The notes beneath the pieces were generated by a model. That model worked only from the letters and a program-made list of their open reading frames with translations. It ran no database searches and was not told the DNA's origin. Both the position numbers and the translations under genes were made by a program. A stretch of DNA of 64,000 nucleotides, from positions 398,501 to 462,500 of the forward strand of contig NC_011894.1 in assembly GCF_000022085.1 (NCBI RefSeq), in the 5' to 3' direction. Positions 26,221-35,756 of the stretch are shown here, one piece after another. The stretch is from Methylobacterium nodulans ORS 2060. GTDB lineage: Bacteria > Pseudomonadota > Alphaproteobacteria > Rhizobiales > Beijerinckiaceae. Positions within the stretch are counted from its first letter, which is position 1; the number at the start of each line of letters is the position of its first letter.

Positions 26221-26715
26221 TCAGGTCCGCCGGCGGAGCCGCACGATCACCTCGACGCCCGCGATCTCCATGCCCTCGGGCGGCTGCGGCAGCGCGTCGA
26301 CCGTGATGCCGCAATCGGGCATGTCGAGCACCTGCCCCTCCTCCTCCAGGAAGAAATGGTGGTGCTCGCTCGGGTTGGTGTCGAAATAGGCCTTGGAGCC
26401 GTCGAGGGCGAGCTGGCGCAGGAGCCCGGCCTCGGTGAACTGGTGGAGCGTGTTGTAGACGGTCGCCAGCGACACCGGGACCTTGGCCCGCATCGCCTCG
26501 TCGTAGAGCATTTCGGCGGTCAGGTGCCGGTCTCCCTTGCCGAACAGCAGCCAGCCGAGGGAGAGGCGCTGGCGGGTCGGGCGCAGCCCGGCGCGGCGCA
26601 GCCGGTCACGCAGCTCCGACAGCGGGCAGCCGCGGCGCTGCCCCGCCGCACCATCGGCGTGGATGGCCGGGGTGCGTGCGCTGAGCACGGCATGCAGAGG
26701 CGACAGGTCGTTCAT
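26221..26715 (-). CDS. irr: Iron response regulator Irr (Fur family)
   Basis: A 164-aa Fur-family DNA-binding regulator. The stretches GLRPTRQRLSLGWLLFGKGDRH, MLYDEAMRAKVPVSLATVYN and TLHQFTEAGLLRQLAL are characteristic of the Irr branch, as is the EHHHFFLEEEGQVLD block holding the HHH haem/metal motif. In rhizobia Irr controls haem synthesis and iron uptake and is degraded or inactivated by haem. Here a Cys-Pro (GCPLSELR) is kept at the N-terminal haem regulatory position, although the tryptophan of the GCPW form is missing. It is divergent from fabA, sharing a ~240-base control region. Confidence 0.88.
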   Translation of the reverse strand: MNDLSPLHAVLSARTPAIHADGAAGQRRGCPLSELRDRLRRAGLRPTRQRLSLGWLLFGKGDRHLTAEMLYDEAMRAKVPVSLATVYNTLHQFTEAGLLRQLALDGSKAYFDTNPSEHHHFFLEEEGQVLDMPDCGITVDALPQPPEGMEIAGVEVIVRLRRRT

Positions 26716-26953
26716 CGGCCAGACTTATCAGCGTGAGGAGCGAAAGCTTGATCCCTTCCGGTTATAGGGATTGCGCCGCAGCGCTGCAACCCGAACGGGG
26801 CGATGCAGCGTAGATCAGAAATGTTATAGTTCACGTCTGGCCCTTCGGCCTTCCGGACGGCTTTGAACCCCTGGGCGCGCTATGCTACAGGCGCCGCTCT
26901 GCGGGCCATGTGCCCATCCCGAACCGCCAGCCGACGAGGATTGCGCCGTCTCC
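26716..26953. promoter_or_regulatory. irr-fabA divergent control region
   Basis: This is the AT-richest intergenic space nearby. A loose dyad around 26815-26832 (ATCAGAA-ATG-TTATAGT) shares 5 of 7 and 4 of 7 bases with the iron-control element half-sites (TTTAGAA / TTCTAAA) bound by Irr, which is too weak to call a site. TATAG elements occur at 26763 and 26826. No confident promoter can be drawn. Confidence 0.25.
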
Positions 26954-27505
26954 ATGTCCGCCGACACGCCCGCCACCGACGCCCAGACCCGGCCCTCGCA
27001 GTTCTCCTACGAGGATCTGCTCGCCTGCGGGCGCGGCGAGATGTTCGGCCCCGGAAACGCGCAGCTTCCGCTCCCGCCCATGCTGATGTTCGACCGCATC
27101 GTCTCGATCGGCCGGGACGGCGGCGCCCACGGCAAGGGGCATGTGCGGGCGGAACTCGACGTGCGGCCGGACCTCTGGTTCTTTCCCTGCCATTTCCAGG
27201 GCGATCCGGTGATGCCGGGCTGCCTCGGGCTCGACGCGCTCTGGCAGATGGTCGGGTTCTTCCTCGGCTGGCTCGGCTCTCCGGGCCGCGGCCGGGCGCT
27301 CGGCGTCGGCGAGGTGAAGTTCACCGACCAGGTGCTGCCGAGCGTCCGCAAGGTGGTCTACGGCGTCGACCTCAAGCGCGTACGCCAGGGCCGGCTCGTG
27401 CTCGGGATCGCGGATGGCTGGCTTGAGGCGGATGGCCGCCGCATCTACGAAGCCCAGGACCTGCGGGTGGGCCTGTTCCAGGCTGCCGCCCCCGCGGGCG
27501 GTTGA
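26954..27505 (+). CDS. fabA: 3-hydroxydecanoyl-ACP dehydratase/isomerase FabA
   Basis: A bifunctional enzyme that dehydrates 3-hydroxydecanoyl-ACP and isomerises the product to cis-3-decenoyl-ACP, the branch point to unsaturated fatty acids without oxygen. The 183-aa sequence has the active-site histidine in [18 protein letters not shown] and the aspartate in the [15 protein letters not shown] helix. The start ATG 26954 (MSADTPATD) fits the family; an earlier in-frame ATG at 26882 would add 24 unlikely residues. It forms the fabA-fabB-fabI order common in Rhizobiales. Confidence 0.93.
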   Translation: MSADTPATDAQTRPSQFSYEDLLACGRGEMFGPGNAQLPLPPMLMFDRIVSIGRDGGAHGKGHVRAELDVRPDLWFFPCHFQGDPVMPGCLGLDALWQMVGFFLGWLGSPGRGRALGVGEVKFTDQVLPSVRKVVYGVDLKRVRQGRLVLGIADGWLEADGRRIYEAQDLRVGLFQAAAPAGG

Positions 27506-27577
27506 GATCGGGCCGACACGGTCCTAGGTGACAACGAGACGGCGCTTCACACGCCGCGCAGGAGGGCTGCGATCGTC

Positions 27578-28804
27578 ATGAGGCGCGTCGCGATCACCGG
27601 GATGGGCATCGTCTCGTCCATCGGCAACAACACGCAGGAAGTGCTGGCGAGCCTGCGCGAGGCACGATCCGGCATCACCCATGCCGAGTCCTTCGCGGCC
27701 CACGGCTTCCGCTGTCAGGTGCAGGGGGCGCCGACCCTCGACCCGGAGAGCGTGGTCGACCGGCGCGCCATGCGCTTCCACGGCGGCGGCACCGCCTGGA
27801 ATCACGTGGCGATGGAGCAGGCGATCCGCGATGCCGGCCTCGAGGAGCGCGAGGTCTCGCACGAGCGCACCGGCATCATCATGGGCTCGGGCGGGCCCTC
27901 GACCCGCGCCATCGTCGAAGCCGCGGACATCGCCCGCGCCAAGGGCCCGAAGCGCGTCGGCCCCTTCGCGGTGCCGAAGGCGATGTGCTCGACGGCCTCG
28001 GCCACGCTCGCCACGTGGTTCAAGATCAAGGGCGTGAACTACTCGATCTCCTCCGCCTGCGCGACCTCGAACCATTGCATCGGCAACGCCGCCGAGATCA
28101 TCCAGGCGGGCCGGCAGGACATCATCTTCGCGGGCGGCTGCGAGGAACTCGACTGGACCCTCTCGGTCCTGTTCGACGCGATGGGCGCCATGTCGGCCAA
28201 GTACAACGACACCCCGGCCCGGGCCTCGCGGGCCTACGACGCGGGCCGCGACGGCTTCGTGATCGCGGGCGGCGCGGGCGTGCTGGTGCTCGAGGAGTTG
28301 GAGCACGCCAAGGCGCGCGGCGCGCGGATCTACGGCGAGATCGCCGGCTACGGGGCGACCTCGGACGGGCACGACATGGTGGCGCCCTCGGGCGAGGGCG
28401 CGGTGCGCTGCATGCGCCAGGCGCTCGCCGGCCTCAAGGGCGTGACGATCGACTACATCAACCCGCACGCCACCTCGACGCCGGTCGGCGACGACAAGGA
28501 GATCGAGGCGATCCGCGAGGTGTTCGGCACCGGCGATTCCTGCCCGCCGATCTCCGCCACCAAGTCCCTCACCGGCCACTCGCTCGGGGCCACCGGCGTG
28601 CAGGAGGCGATCTACTCGCTCCTGATGATGAACAACGGCTTCATCTGCGAGAGCGCCCATATCGACGAGCTCGACCCGGCCTTCGCGGACATGCCGATCC
28701 TGCGCCGCCGCGTGGACGACGCCCGGCTCGGCCATGTGCTGTCGAATTCCTTCGGCTTCGGCGGCACCAATGCGACATTGATCCTGAAGCACGTCGACGC
28801 CTGA
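27578..28804 (+). CDS. fabB: 3-oxoacyl-ACP synthase I FabB
   Basis: A 408-aa condensing enzyme that elongates cis-3-decenoyl-ACP. The catalytic cysteine is in [11 protein letters not shown], the first histidine in [11 protein letters not shown] and the second in [11 protein letters not shown], giving the Cys-His-His triad; [12 protein letters not shown] closes the fold. Cys-His-His plus the neighbouring fabA identifies FabB rather than FabF. The ATG at 27578 has AGGAGGG about 12 bases upstream. It is 72 bases after fabA. Confidence 0.94.
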   Translation: MRRVAITGMGIVSSIGNNTQEVLASLREARSGITHAESFAAHGFRCQVQGAPTLDPESVVDRRAMRFHGGGTAWNHVAMEQAIRDAGLEEREVSHERTGIIMGSGGPSTRAIVEAADIARAKGPKRVGPFAVPKAMCSTASATLATWFKIKGVNYSISSACATSNHCIGNAAEIIQAGRQDIIFAGGCEELDWTLSVLFDAMGAMSAKYNDTPARASRAYDAGRDGFVIAGGAGVLVLEELEHAKARGARIYGEIAGYGATSDGHDMVAPSGEGAVRCMRQALAGLKGVTIDYINPHATSTPVGDDKEIEAIREVFGTGDSCPPISATKSLTGHSLGATGVQEAIYSLLMMNNGFICESAHIDELDPAFADMPILRRRVDDARLGHVLSNSFGFGGTNATLILKHVDA

Positions 28805-28843
28805 CGGGACCGAGACGGCACGGATAGGACGGGGAGAGCGGGC

Positions 28844-29671
28844 GTGACGGGTCTGATGGCAGGCAAGCGCGGCCTCATCATGGGGGTCGCGAACGACCAT
28901 TCCATCGCCTGGGGCGTCGCCAAGGCCCTCGCGGCCCAGGGGGCCGAGCTGGCCTTCACCTATCAGGGCGAGGCACTGGGGCGCCGGGTGACGCCGCTCG
29001 CCGCCTCGCTCGGCTCGCGGATCGTGCTGCCCTGCGACGTGGAGGATCTGGGAAGCGTCGATGCGGTCTTCACGGCGCTGGGCGACGCTTGGCCGGACGG
29101 CTTCGACTTCGTGGTCCACGCCATCGGCTATTCCGACAAGACACAGCTCAAGGGACGCTACGTCGACGCGACCACGCGCGAGAACTTTTCCCGCACGATG
29201 GTGATCTCCTGCTTCTCCTTCACGGAGGTGGCGCAGCGGGCGGCCAAGCGCCTGCGGCCGGGCGGCGCGCTGCTCACGCTGACCTTCGGGGGCGCCACCC
29301 GGGTTATGCCGAACTACAACGTGATGGGCCTCGCCAAGGCTGCCCTGGAGGCCTCGGTGCGCTATCTCGCCTCCGATCTCGGCCCGGACGGCATCCGGGT
29401 GAACGCGATCTCGGCCGGGCCCGTGCGCACCCTCGCGGGGGCGGGCATCACGGATGCGCGCCTGATGTTCAACCACCAGCGCGCCCATGCCCCGCTGCGC
29501 CGCAACGCCACCATCGAGGAGATCGGCGGGGCGGCGCTCTACCTCCTGTCCGACCTGTCGAGCGGCGTCACCGGCGAGGTCCACTTCGTGGATTGCGGCT
29601 TCAACATCATCGCGATGCCGCGCCCCGCCGTGCTGAAGGCCCAGGACGATGCCGGGGTGGTGGGCGACTGA
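28844..29671 (+). CDS. fabI: Enoyl-ACP reductase [NADH] FabI
   Basis: A 275-aa SDR-type enoyl reductase, the last step of each elongation cycle. It has the FabI-type MGVANDHSIAWGVAKAL nucleotide site and YNVMGLAKAALEASVRY with the Tyr-x6-Lys pair (the tyrosine of PNYNVMGLAK). The ISAGPVRTLAGAGI loop is the usual FabI substrate and triclosan-binding region. It begins with GTG 28844 after GGGGAGAGCGGGC. It is the third gene of fabA-fabB-fabI; a repeat region follows. Confidence 0.92.
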   Translation: MTGLMAGKRGLIMGVANDHSIAWGVAKALAAQGAELAFTYQGEALGRRVTPLAASLGSRIVLPCDVEDLGSVDAVFTALGDAWPDGFDFVVHAIGYSDKTQLKGRYVDATTRENFSRTMVISCFSFTEVAQRAAKRLRPGGALLTLTFGGATRVMPNYNVMGLAKAALEASVRYLASDLGPDGIRVNAISAGPVRTLAGAGITDARLMFNHQRAHAPLRRNATIEEIGGAALYLLSDLSSGVTGEVHFVDCGFNIIAMPRPAVLKAQDDAGVVGD

Positions 29672-29712
29672 ACCGCCGGCAGGCCGGCGCCTGAACGTGG
29701 CGCCGATCTAGC

Positions 29713-29970
29713 TAGAAACTGACCTGGGTGGCAGCCGCCCCGCTCCTCATGCCGAGGTGCTGGCGATCGAAGATCGCACCGGAGCGAGCCTCTGGCCGGC
29801 ATCAGCCGGCACGCACGCCGGACCGGTGCTCCCATCCACCAGAGCCTTGGACCAGCGGTCAGGCGTGCTTCGAGGCTGCTACGCAGCACCTCAGCATGAG
29901 GGCCGGGGTTGGCTGCCGTGAGCGGGAGCGCTCAGTCAGCCGGTTTCATCCCCCAGGGGCGGCCCGGCCA
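29713..29970. repeat. Dispersed repeat copy (family A), split palindrome
   Basis: The left arm (29713-29770, TAGAAACTGACCTGGGTGGC then CTCATGCCGAGGTGCTGGCG) and the right arm (29883-29918, GCAGCACCTCAGCATGAGGG) are separated by about 110 bases of unrelated DNA. The tail CGGTTTCATCCCCCAGGGGC at 29941 matches the tail of the copy at 18105-18265. The whole 29672-30045 gap between fabI and ade holds no gene. Confidence 0.75.
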
Positions 29971-30045
29971 GTGGCAACTGATTGATCTGGCGCCGCTCCG
30001 GCGGCTCTGCGAAGCTGGCGCTCTGCCAGCGCCAGGAGCCCGCCC

Positions 30046-31743
30046 ATGCCCGCTGAGATCGCCCGCCGGATCGCACAGGGCGCCGGCCGCGAACCGGCCG
30101 ACCTCGTGATCCGCGGAGCGCGCCTCCTCGATCTCGTCACCGGCGAACTCGTGCCGACCGACATCGCCGTCTGCGGCGAGGTCGTCGTCGGCACCTACGG
30201 GGAGTACGAGGGCGCGCGGGTGATCGAGGCGGCGAGCCGGATCGCGGTGCCGGGCTTCATCGACACCCATCTCCACATCGAATCATCGCTCATCACGCCG
30301 CACGAATTCGACCGGTGCGTGCTGCCGCACGGGGTCACGACGGCGATCTGGGATCCGCACGAGCTCGCCAACGTGCTCGGCACGGCGGCTTTCGACTACG
30401 CCCTCCAGGCTTCGACCGAGACGGCCATGGACATCCGGGTGCAGCTCTCCTCCTGCGTGCCCGCCACGGATCTCGAGAGCGCCGGCGCCCGGATCGAGGC
30501 CGCGGACCTCCTCCCCTACCGGGACCATCCGCGCTCGCTGGGGATCGCCGAATTCATGAATTTCCCGGGCGTGGTCCAAGCCGATCCCGGCTGCCTCGCC
30601 AAGCTCGCGGCCTTCGCCGGCCGCCATGTCGACGGCCACGCGCCGCTGCTCTCCGGATCCGGCCTCAACGCCTATGCGGCGGCGGGCATCCGCACCGACC
30701 ACGAGGCCACCGGCGCCGCGGAGGCGCTGGAGAAGATCCGCAAGGGCATGACGGTACTGATCCGGGAAGGGTCGGTCTCGAAAGACCTGGCGGCGCTGGC
30801 GCCCCTCCTCACGGTCGCGACCTCGCCCTTCCTCGCCTTCTGCACCGATGACCGCAACCCGCTCGACATCGCCGAGGAGGGCCATCTCGACCACCTCATC
30901 CGCACGGCGATCAGGCTCGGCGTTCCGCCGCTCGCGGCCTACCGGGCGGCCTCGCTCAGCGCCGCGACGGCCTTCGGCCTCACCGACCGGGGCATGATCG
31001 CTCCCGGGCGGCGGGCGGATATCGTGCTCCTCGACGATCTCGAAGCCTGCGCGGTCGCCCGCGTGATCGCGGGCGGGCGAGCGGTCGAGGAGGCGCTCTT
31101 CGCCGGCCGCGCCCGCACCCCCGCGCCTGGCCGCGGCAGCGTCAAGGCCGCTCCGGTCGCCGCGGAGGACTTCCGCATCCCCGGCGCCGATGGGGCCGAG
31201 ACCTCGGTGATCGGCGTCGTGCCGGGGCGCATCATCACCGAGCACCGCCGTCTGGAGCTCCCGGCCGCGAACGGATGCGCGGGCTGCGACCTCGACCAGG
31301 ACGTGGTGAAGGTCGCGGTGATCGCCCGGCACGGCAGGCCGGGAATGGGGCGCGGCTTCGTGCAGGGCTTCGGGCTGCGGCGCGGCGCCATCGCCTCGTC
31401 GGTCGGCCATGACAGCCACAATCTCTGCGTGGTCGGGGCGGACGATGCCGACATGGCAGTGGCGATCAACCGGCTGATCGCCCTCCAGGGCGGCTTCGTG
31501 GTGGCGGCGGGCGGCACCGTGCTCGCCGAGCTGGCGCTGCCCATCGCCGGGCTGATGAGCGACCTGCCCTTCGAGGCGGTGCGCGACGCCCTCCATCCCC
31601 TGCGGGAGGCCGCCCGCACCCTCGGCTGCACGCTGCCGGAGCCCTTCCTCCAGGTGGCGTTCCTTCCGCTCCCGGTGATCCCGCACCTGAAGATCACCGA
31701 TCGCGGCCTCGTCGACGTCGACCGCATGAGGCTGCTGGGCTGA
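30046..31743 (+). CDS. ade: Adenine deaminase
   Basis: A 565-aa amidohydrolase converting adenine to hypoxanthine in purine salvage. Metal-binding residues are seen in [12 protein letters not shown], the family-specific [20 protein letters not shown] and [10 protein letters not shown], and the later [11 protein letters not shown]. The C-terminal domain contains GLMSDLPFE, also typical of the ade family and absent from adenosine deaminases. Length is normal. AGGAGCCCGCCC precedes the ATG. It stands alone. Confidence 0.9.
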   Translation: MPAEIARRIAQGAGREPADLVIRGARLLDLVTGELVPTDIAVCGEVVVGTYGEYEGARVIEAASRIAVPGFIDTHLHIESSLITPHEFDRCVLPHGVTTAIWDPHELANVLGTAAFDYALQASTETAMDIRVQLSSCVPATDLESAGARIEAADLLPYRDHPRSLGIAEFMNFPGVVQADPGCLAKLAAFAGRHVDGHAPLLSGSGLNAYAAAGIRTDHEATGAAEALEKIRKGMTVLIREGSVSKDLAALAPLLTVATSPFLAFCTDDRNPLDIAEEGHLDHLIRTAIRLGVPPLAAYRAASLSAATAFGLTDRGMIAPGRRADIVLLDDLEACAVARVIAGGRAVEEALFAGRARTPAPGRGSVKAAPVAAEDFRIPGADGAETSVIGVVPGRIITEHRRLELPAANGCAGCDLDQDVVKVAVIARHGRPGMGRGFVQGFGLRRGAIASSVGHDSHNLCVVGADDADMAVAINRLIALQGGFVVAAGGTVLAELALPIAGLMSDLPFEAVRDALHPLREAARTLGCTLPEPFLQVAFLPLPVIPHLKITDRGLVDVDRMRLLG

Positions 31744-31846
31744 CCCTTGCGCTGAACCTCGGGGAAAGGCCGTTGCCTTTTGGCGTCCGCCCTTCTAACT
31801 CGGGGCTGCCAGGCATTGCTGCGGCGCAGCATGAGAGGTGGGAGCG

Positions 31847-32752
31847 ATGGCGGATACGCGCGTGAAGCCCAGGCCGGACGAGGTCCCGATCCTCGATGGC
31901 ATCGCCGATCTCGCGCCGCGCTTCGACGTGATTCTCTGCGACGTCTGGGGCGTGCTGCATGACGGCGTGCGCGCCCACGCGGCCGCGGGCGACGCGCTGA
32001 CGCGGTTCCGTGCTCTGCCCGGCGAGCGCCCGCGGCGGGTGGTACTGGTCTCGAACGCACCGCGGCCGGGCTCGGCCATCCAGGTGCAGCTCGACGGGTT
32101 CGGCCTGCCGCGCTCGGCCTACGATGCCATCGTGACCTCCGGCGACCTCACCCGCGCCCTGATCGCCGCCAGGGGCGACGCGCCGCTCTACCATCTCGGC
32201 CCCGACCGGGACCTGCCGATCTTCGAGGGGCTGCCGGCGCGGCGCGTGCCGCCCGATGAGGCCGAGCACGTGGTCTGCACCGGGCTGTTCGACGACGACG
32301 TCGAGACGGCGGAGGATTACCGCCCCTCCCTGGCTCCCCTGAAGGAGCGCGGGCTGCCGATGATCTGCGCCAATCCCGACCTCGTGGTCGAGCGCGGGGC
32401 GCGGCTCATTCCCTGCGCGGGGGCGATCGCGAGCCTCTACGAGGCGATGGGCGGCGAGGTGATCTATGCCGGCAAGCCGCACAGGCCGGTCTATGAGGCG
32501 GCCGTCGAGGCCGCGGCCGCCCTCGACGGGCTGCCGCCGGCACCGTCCGGGCGGGTGCTCGCCATCGGCGACGCGATCCGCACCGATATCGCCGGAGCCC
32601 ATGGCTTCGGTATCGCCTCCGTGCTGGTGGCGCGGGGCATCCACGCCGAAGAGCTCGGCTGCGCGGCCGGCGCCCCGCTCGCCGAGGTGGCGCATTGGCT
32701 GGAAGCCCAGCCGGTGCACCCGGATGCGGTCATCGAGGTGCTGCGCTGGTGA
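31847..32752 (+). CDS. HAD-superfamily class IIA hydrolase (TIGR01459-like)
   Basis: A 301-aa HAD protein. The nucleophile aspartate is in ILCDVWGVLHDG; the residue two positions later, usually the Asp acid/base of HAD phosphatases, is tryptophan, which is the rule for this subfamily (DVWG). Motif II is VSNAPRP, the lysine is in YAGKPHRPVYE and the metal acids are in AIGDAIRTDIAGA. The IIA cap lies between. The substrate is unknown. The start is ATG 31847 with GGAG upstream. Its stop lies directly against the cheZ stop (convergent). Confidence 0.82.
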   Translation: MADTRVKPRPDEVPILDGIADLAPRFDVILCDVWGVLHDGVRAHAAAGDALTRFRALPGERPRRVVLVSNAPRPGSAIQVQLDGFGLPRSAYDAIVTSGDLTRALIAARGDAPLYHLGPDRDLPIFEGLPARRVPPDEAEHVVCTGLFDDDVETAEDYRPSLAPLKERGLPMICANPDLVVERGARLIPCAGAIASLYEAMGGEVIYAGKPHRPVYEAAVEAAAALDGLPPAPSGRVLAIGDAIRTDIAGAHGFGIASVLVARGIHAEELGCAAGAPLAEVAHWLEAQPVHPDAVIEVLRW

Positions 32753-33442
32753 TCAGGCGAAGAGTGCGTCGATCGCGTCCTGCGGCGTCTCGGGCCCCTT
32801 GAGCTGCGGGCCATTCAGGAGGAGTTCCTCGCGCCGCGCCTTGCGACGGGCCTCCTCCGGGTCGACCTCGCCGTCGCTGACCTTCACGACAGACGCGAAG
32901 TGGGTCAGGCGCTCCTCGACCTGACCCAGCGCGTCGACGACCTTGGCGATGCGCTGCCCGGTGATGTCCTGGAAGGTGCAGGCCTCGAAGATCTGGAAGA
33001 TCCCCGCCTCGACCTTGGCGCGGTAGCCCTCGAGCGTGTCGTCCTCGATCGACAGGATGCCTTCCGCAACCTCCATGATGCGGTTGGTCGCGCTCGCGGT
33101 GGCGGAAACGACGCTGCCGAGTTCGTCATGCGCCATGGGCAGGCGGTCGCAACGCAGCTCGTTCGCCCGCAGGTGGGCGATCGCCTGCTTGAGCCGCTTG
33201 ATGTAATCCGCGATCTCGATGAGATCCTGCACGATCGTGCCGGCATCGATGGTGTCGGCCGTGGGCGCCGCCGACGCGGATGGCCCGTCGGTCCTCTTTC
33301 GCATCAGCATGGTGACCAGCCGGACCATTCTGTCCCCGAGCAAGGCACGGCTCCCTCTCCGGCCCGCCGCGCTCCGATCCCGGAGCGAGGCGACGTCGAG
33401 CTGTTGCATCGCGCCGCTGAGCCGAAACGGGGTGTGAGGCAT
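32753..33442 (-). CDS. cheZ: CheY-phosphate phosphatase CheZ
   Basis: CheZ removes the phosphate from CheY-P in flagellar chemotaxis. The protein is helical; the catalytic helix carries ACTFQDITGQRI, with the Asp and Gln spaced as in the D-x3-Q motif of CheZ, and the C terminus ends IDALFA, like the CheY-docking tail. Two starts are possible: ATG 33442 (229 aa) or ATG 33328 (191 aa), the latter preceded by GGGGACAGA. It is 42 bases downstream of cheY. Confidence 0.8.
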   Translation of the reverse strand: MPHTPFRLSGAMQQLDVASLRDRSAAGRRGSRALLGDRMVRLVTMLMRKRTDGPSASAAPTADTIDAGTIVQDLIEIADYIKRLKQAIAHLRANELRCDRLPMAHDELGSVVSATASATNRIMEVAEGILSIEDDTLEGYRAKVEAGIFQIFEACTFQDITGQRIAKVVDALGQVEERLTHFASVVKVSDGEVDPEEARRKARREELLLNGPQLKGPETPQDAIDALFA

Positions 33443-33484
33443 CCCCCGCGGCCCGGGCCGCGGAGCGGCGATCAGCGCCGCCGG

Positions 33485-33868
33485 TCAGGCGCCGCAAACC
33501 GCCTCGATCTTGGTCTTCAGCGTCTGCGCGTTGAACGGCTTGACGATGTAGTTGTTCACCCCGGCCTTCTTGGCCGCGATGACGTTCTCGGTCTTCGATT
33601 CCGCCGTCACCATGATGAAGGGCGTCGTGCGCAGCGCGTCGTCGGCCCGCACGTGCCGCAGCAGCTCGTAGCCCGTCATCGGCTCCATGTTCCAGTCGGA
33701 GATCACGAGGCCGTATTTCTTCTGCTTCAGCTTCGCGAGCGCGCCGGTGCCGTCGGACGCATCGTCGACTTCCTCGAAACCGAGCTGCTTGAGCAGGTTG
33801 CGGATGATGCGGACCATCGTCTGGTAGTCGTCTACCACGAGGATCGGCATGCTGAGGTCGAGGGCCAT
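33485..33868 (-). CDS. cheY: Chemotaxis response regulator CheY
   Basis: A single-domain receiver (127 aa). The acidic pocket is VVDD, the phosphorylated aspartate is in VISDWNMEPMTGYELL, the switch Thr in MVTAES and the Lys in YIVKPFNAQTL. The DWNM and NYIVKPFNAQTLK segments are typical CheY. Start ATG 33868 has GGAG upstream; the longer frame to 33910 is not supported. Paired with cheZ here, without cheA, cheW or receptors nearby. Confidence 0.88.
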   Translation of the reverse strand: MALDLSMPILVVDDYQTMVRIIRNLLKQLGFEEVDDASDGTGALAKLKQKKYGLVISDWNMEPMTGYELLRHVRADDALRTTPFIMVTAESKTENVIAAKKAGVNNYIVKPFNAQTLKTKIEAVCGA

Positions 33869-34311
33869 CAGTCCGGCTCCATTGGCGGGCAAGGCGCATT
33901 CGGCGCACACCGGGGCCCGCAGCGATGATGAGGGGAAGCACCGGGCGGCGCTTCTGACCTCTACGTGTAGTCCCGCCCCGTTGCGAAGCGGTTAATCGGG
34001 TATCCGACCAATCGAACCCGGTCGGTGGCCTCCCTGCCGTTGTGCGGAATCACTGGCCGCTCAATGCGGTGCACCGCTTGGCCGGACCCTTGAGGCGATC
34101 TGTCCGAGAGTGACTCTGCGGCCGCCGGCCGCTGCACGCAGCCGCCCAGCCGGAGGACGCCGCGTGCCTCCCGGCGATCCGTGGCGGGCGGGCTTGCGCC
34201 GGCTTGACCCGTCGGGCGCTTTTCGACAGGGTCGCGCCGCCTCGGCCCGAGGCGTCCCGGCCTCCGGCCGCGGAGTGACCGCAACTGCCGCGCAGACACG
34301 ATCGGATCCCC
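33869..34311. other. Intergenic region upstream of cheY and ribF
   Basis: About 440 bases between divergent cheY and ribF with no supportable gene. I saw no FMN riboswitch consensus and no strong terminator. It should hold both promoters; none is clear enough to mark. Confidence 0.4.
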
Positions 34312-35328
34312 ATGCCGCCGAGCGACGAGACCGCCGCGACAGGTTCCGCGGCGTCCGCCCCGCCGCGTTCCGTGCTGATCGTCAACCGAGACGGCGAACC
34401 GGTGCCCGAGGGCCTGCGCGGCGCGGTCGCGGCGATCGGCAATTTCGACGGCCTGCATCGGGGGCATCGCGCCCTGATTGCGGCCGTGCGGGAGATCGCC
34501 GCTGCCGCCGGCCGCCCGAGCGCCGTGCTGACCTTCGAGCCGCATCCGCGCGAGTTCTTCGCGCCCGACGTCGGCATGTTCCGGCTGACCGACGAGGGCG
34601 CGAAACTCGCCGTGCTGGCGCGGCTCGGCATCGACGGCGTCTTCGTGCGCCGCTTCGACGCGGCGCTCGCCGGCACCAGCGCGGCCGCTTTCGTGGGGCG
34701 GCTCCTCAAGGACGAGCTCGGCCTCACCGGAGTGGTGATCGGGCACGACTTCCACTTCGGGCGGGGGCGGGAGGGAACGCCCGCGGTGCTGCAGGCCCTC
34801 TGCGCGGAGCATGGCCTCACCTGCCGGGTGATCGAGCCGGTCGCGGCCGAGTGCGGCGAGGTGCCGGTCTCGTCGAGCGCCATCCGGGCGGCCCTGGAGG
34901 CGGGCGACGTGGCCGGGGCCAACCGTCTGCTCGGCTTCCGCTGGTTCGTGCAGGGGGTGGTGCGCCACGGCGACAAGCGCGGGCGCACCCTCGGCTTCCC
35001 GACCGCCAACGTGGCGCTGCCGGCCTGCGGCCTGGCCCACGGCATCTATGCGGTGCGGGTGCGCCTCGCGGACGGCGCCCTGCGCGAGGGTGTGGCAAGC
35101 TACGGGCGGCGCCCGACCTTCGACAACGGTGCTCCCCTCCTCGAGACGACCCTGTTCGACTTCTCGGGCGACCTCTACGGGCAGAGGATCGCCGTGGAGT
35201 TCGTCGGCTTCCTCCGCGGCGAGGCCCGCTTCGATAGCGCCGAGGCGCTGGTTGCGCAGATGCACGAGGACGCGGCGCAGGCCCGTGCCCTGCTGGCGCG
35301 CGACGAGGTTCCGTCGATGCTCGGCTAA
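34312..35328 (+). CDS. ribF: Bifunctional riboflavin kinase / FAD synthetase RibF
   Basis: Phosphorylates riboflavin to FMN and adenylates FMN to FAD. The N-terminal nucleotidyltransferase half has AAIGNFDGLHRGHRALI and the C-terminal kinase half has LGFPTANVAL and GVASYGRRPTFD, with YGQRIAVEFVGFLR near the end. 338 aa. The first ~35 residues before the conserved start are alanine-rich and may not all be translated. In Methylobacterium ribF heads the run leading through ileS and lspA to the PQQ protease genes, as here. Confidence 0.92.
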   Translation: MPPSDETAATGSAASAPPRSVLIVNRDGEPVPEGLRGAVAAIGNFDGLHRGHRALIAAVREIAAAAGRPSAVLTFEPHPREFFAPDVGMFRLTDEGAKLAVLARLGIDGVFVRRFDAALAGTSAAAFVGRLLKDELGLTGVVIGHDFHFGRGREGTPAVLQALCAEHGLTCRVIEPVAAECGEVPVSSSAIRAALEAGDVAGANRLLGFRWFVQGVVRHGDKRGRTLGFPTANVALPACGLAHGIYAVRVRLADGALREGVASYGRRPTFDNGAPLLETTLFDFSGDLYGQRIAVEFVGFLRGEARFDSAEALVAQMHEDAAQARALLARDEVPSMLG

Positions 35329-35329
35329 T

Positions 35330-35464
35330 ACCAACGGTCATTTTCATGTGACCGTTGGTTCCGCTCTCGCATTGTCGCCAAGCCTGTGGCTTGATATCGA
35401 CAATTCGAGGTGGGTCAACGGCCCGATGCGTCAGCGCCTGTTGCGTCAGCAGCCTGGGCCGTTG
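35330..35464. repeat. Two hairpins behind ribF
   Basis: An 11-bp perfect stem (35330-35340 with 35349-35359, loop TTTTCATG) starts just after the ribF stop. A second 9-bp pair CAACGGCCC / GGGCCGTTG lies at 35416-35424 and 35456-35464. The first could end the ribF transcript, although no T run follows it. Confidence 0.55.
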
Positions 35465-35480
35465 GGATCATGTCCGCTCC

Positions 35481-35756
35481 CTATTCCGGAATGAACTCGC
35501 GCAGCGCCCGCTCGGTCTCGTCGCGGCGCGGCCGGTCGACATCGATCTCGGGCCCGTCGTAATCCGGGATCAGGATCGGGTCGGTCGGTCCCACGCTGCC
35601 GGTGGCGTCGATGTCGTCGTAGGGCGTTCCGACCTGGGGCGATCCGCTATAGGGCGCTGCGGCCCGCGGCTGCACGGCCGAGCCCCTGGCCTCGGCGGCG
35701 AGCGCCGGGGCGCTCAGTGACACCGCGAGGACGAGGATGGGGACGAGGGTGCGCAT
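35481..35756 (-). CDS. Small secreted hypothetical protein
   Basis: A 91-aa protein: signal peptide MRTLVPILVLAVSLSAPALA with AXA-type cleavage, then a proline- and aspartate-rich mature chain of about 70 residues (DATGSVGPTDPILIPDYDGP) with no cysteine and little predicted structure. It is on the opposite strand between ribF and ileS. Not recognised. Confidence 0.6.
   Translation of the reverse strand: MRTLVPILVLAVSLSAPALAAEARGSAVQPRAAAPYSGSPQVGTPYDDIDATGSVGPTDPILIPDYDGPEIDVDRPRRDETERALREFIPE

Noticed and set aside
27524..29584. 686-codon minus-strand frame across fabB and fabI
   Set aside because: An antisense frame produced by high GC at third positions; it has no domain and covers two well-supported genes.
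33869..34311. FMN riboswitch upstream of ribF
   Set aside because: The conserved AGGAUAU-type and paired-element blocks of an RFN element are not recognisable here.
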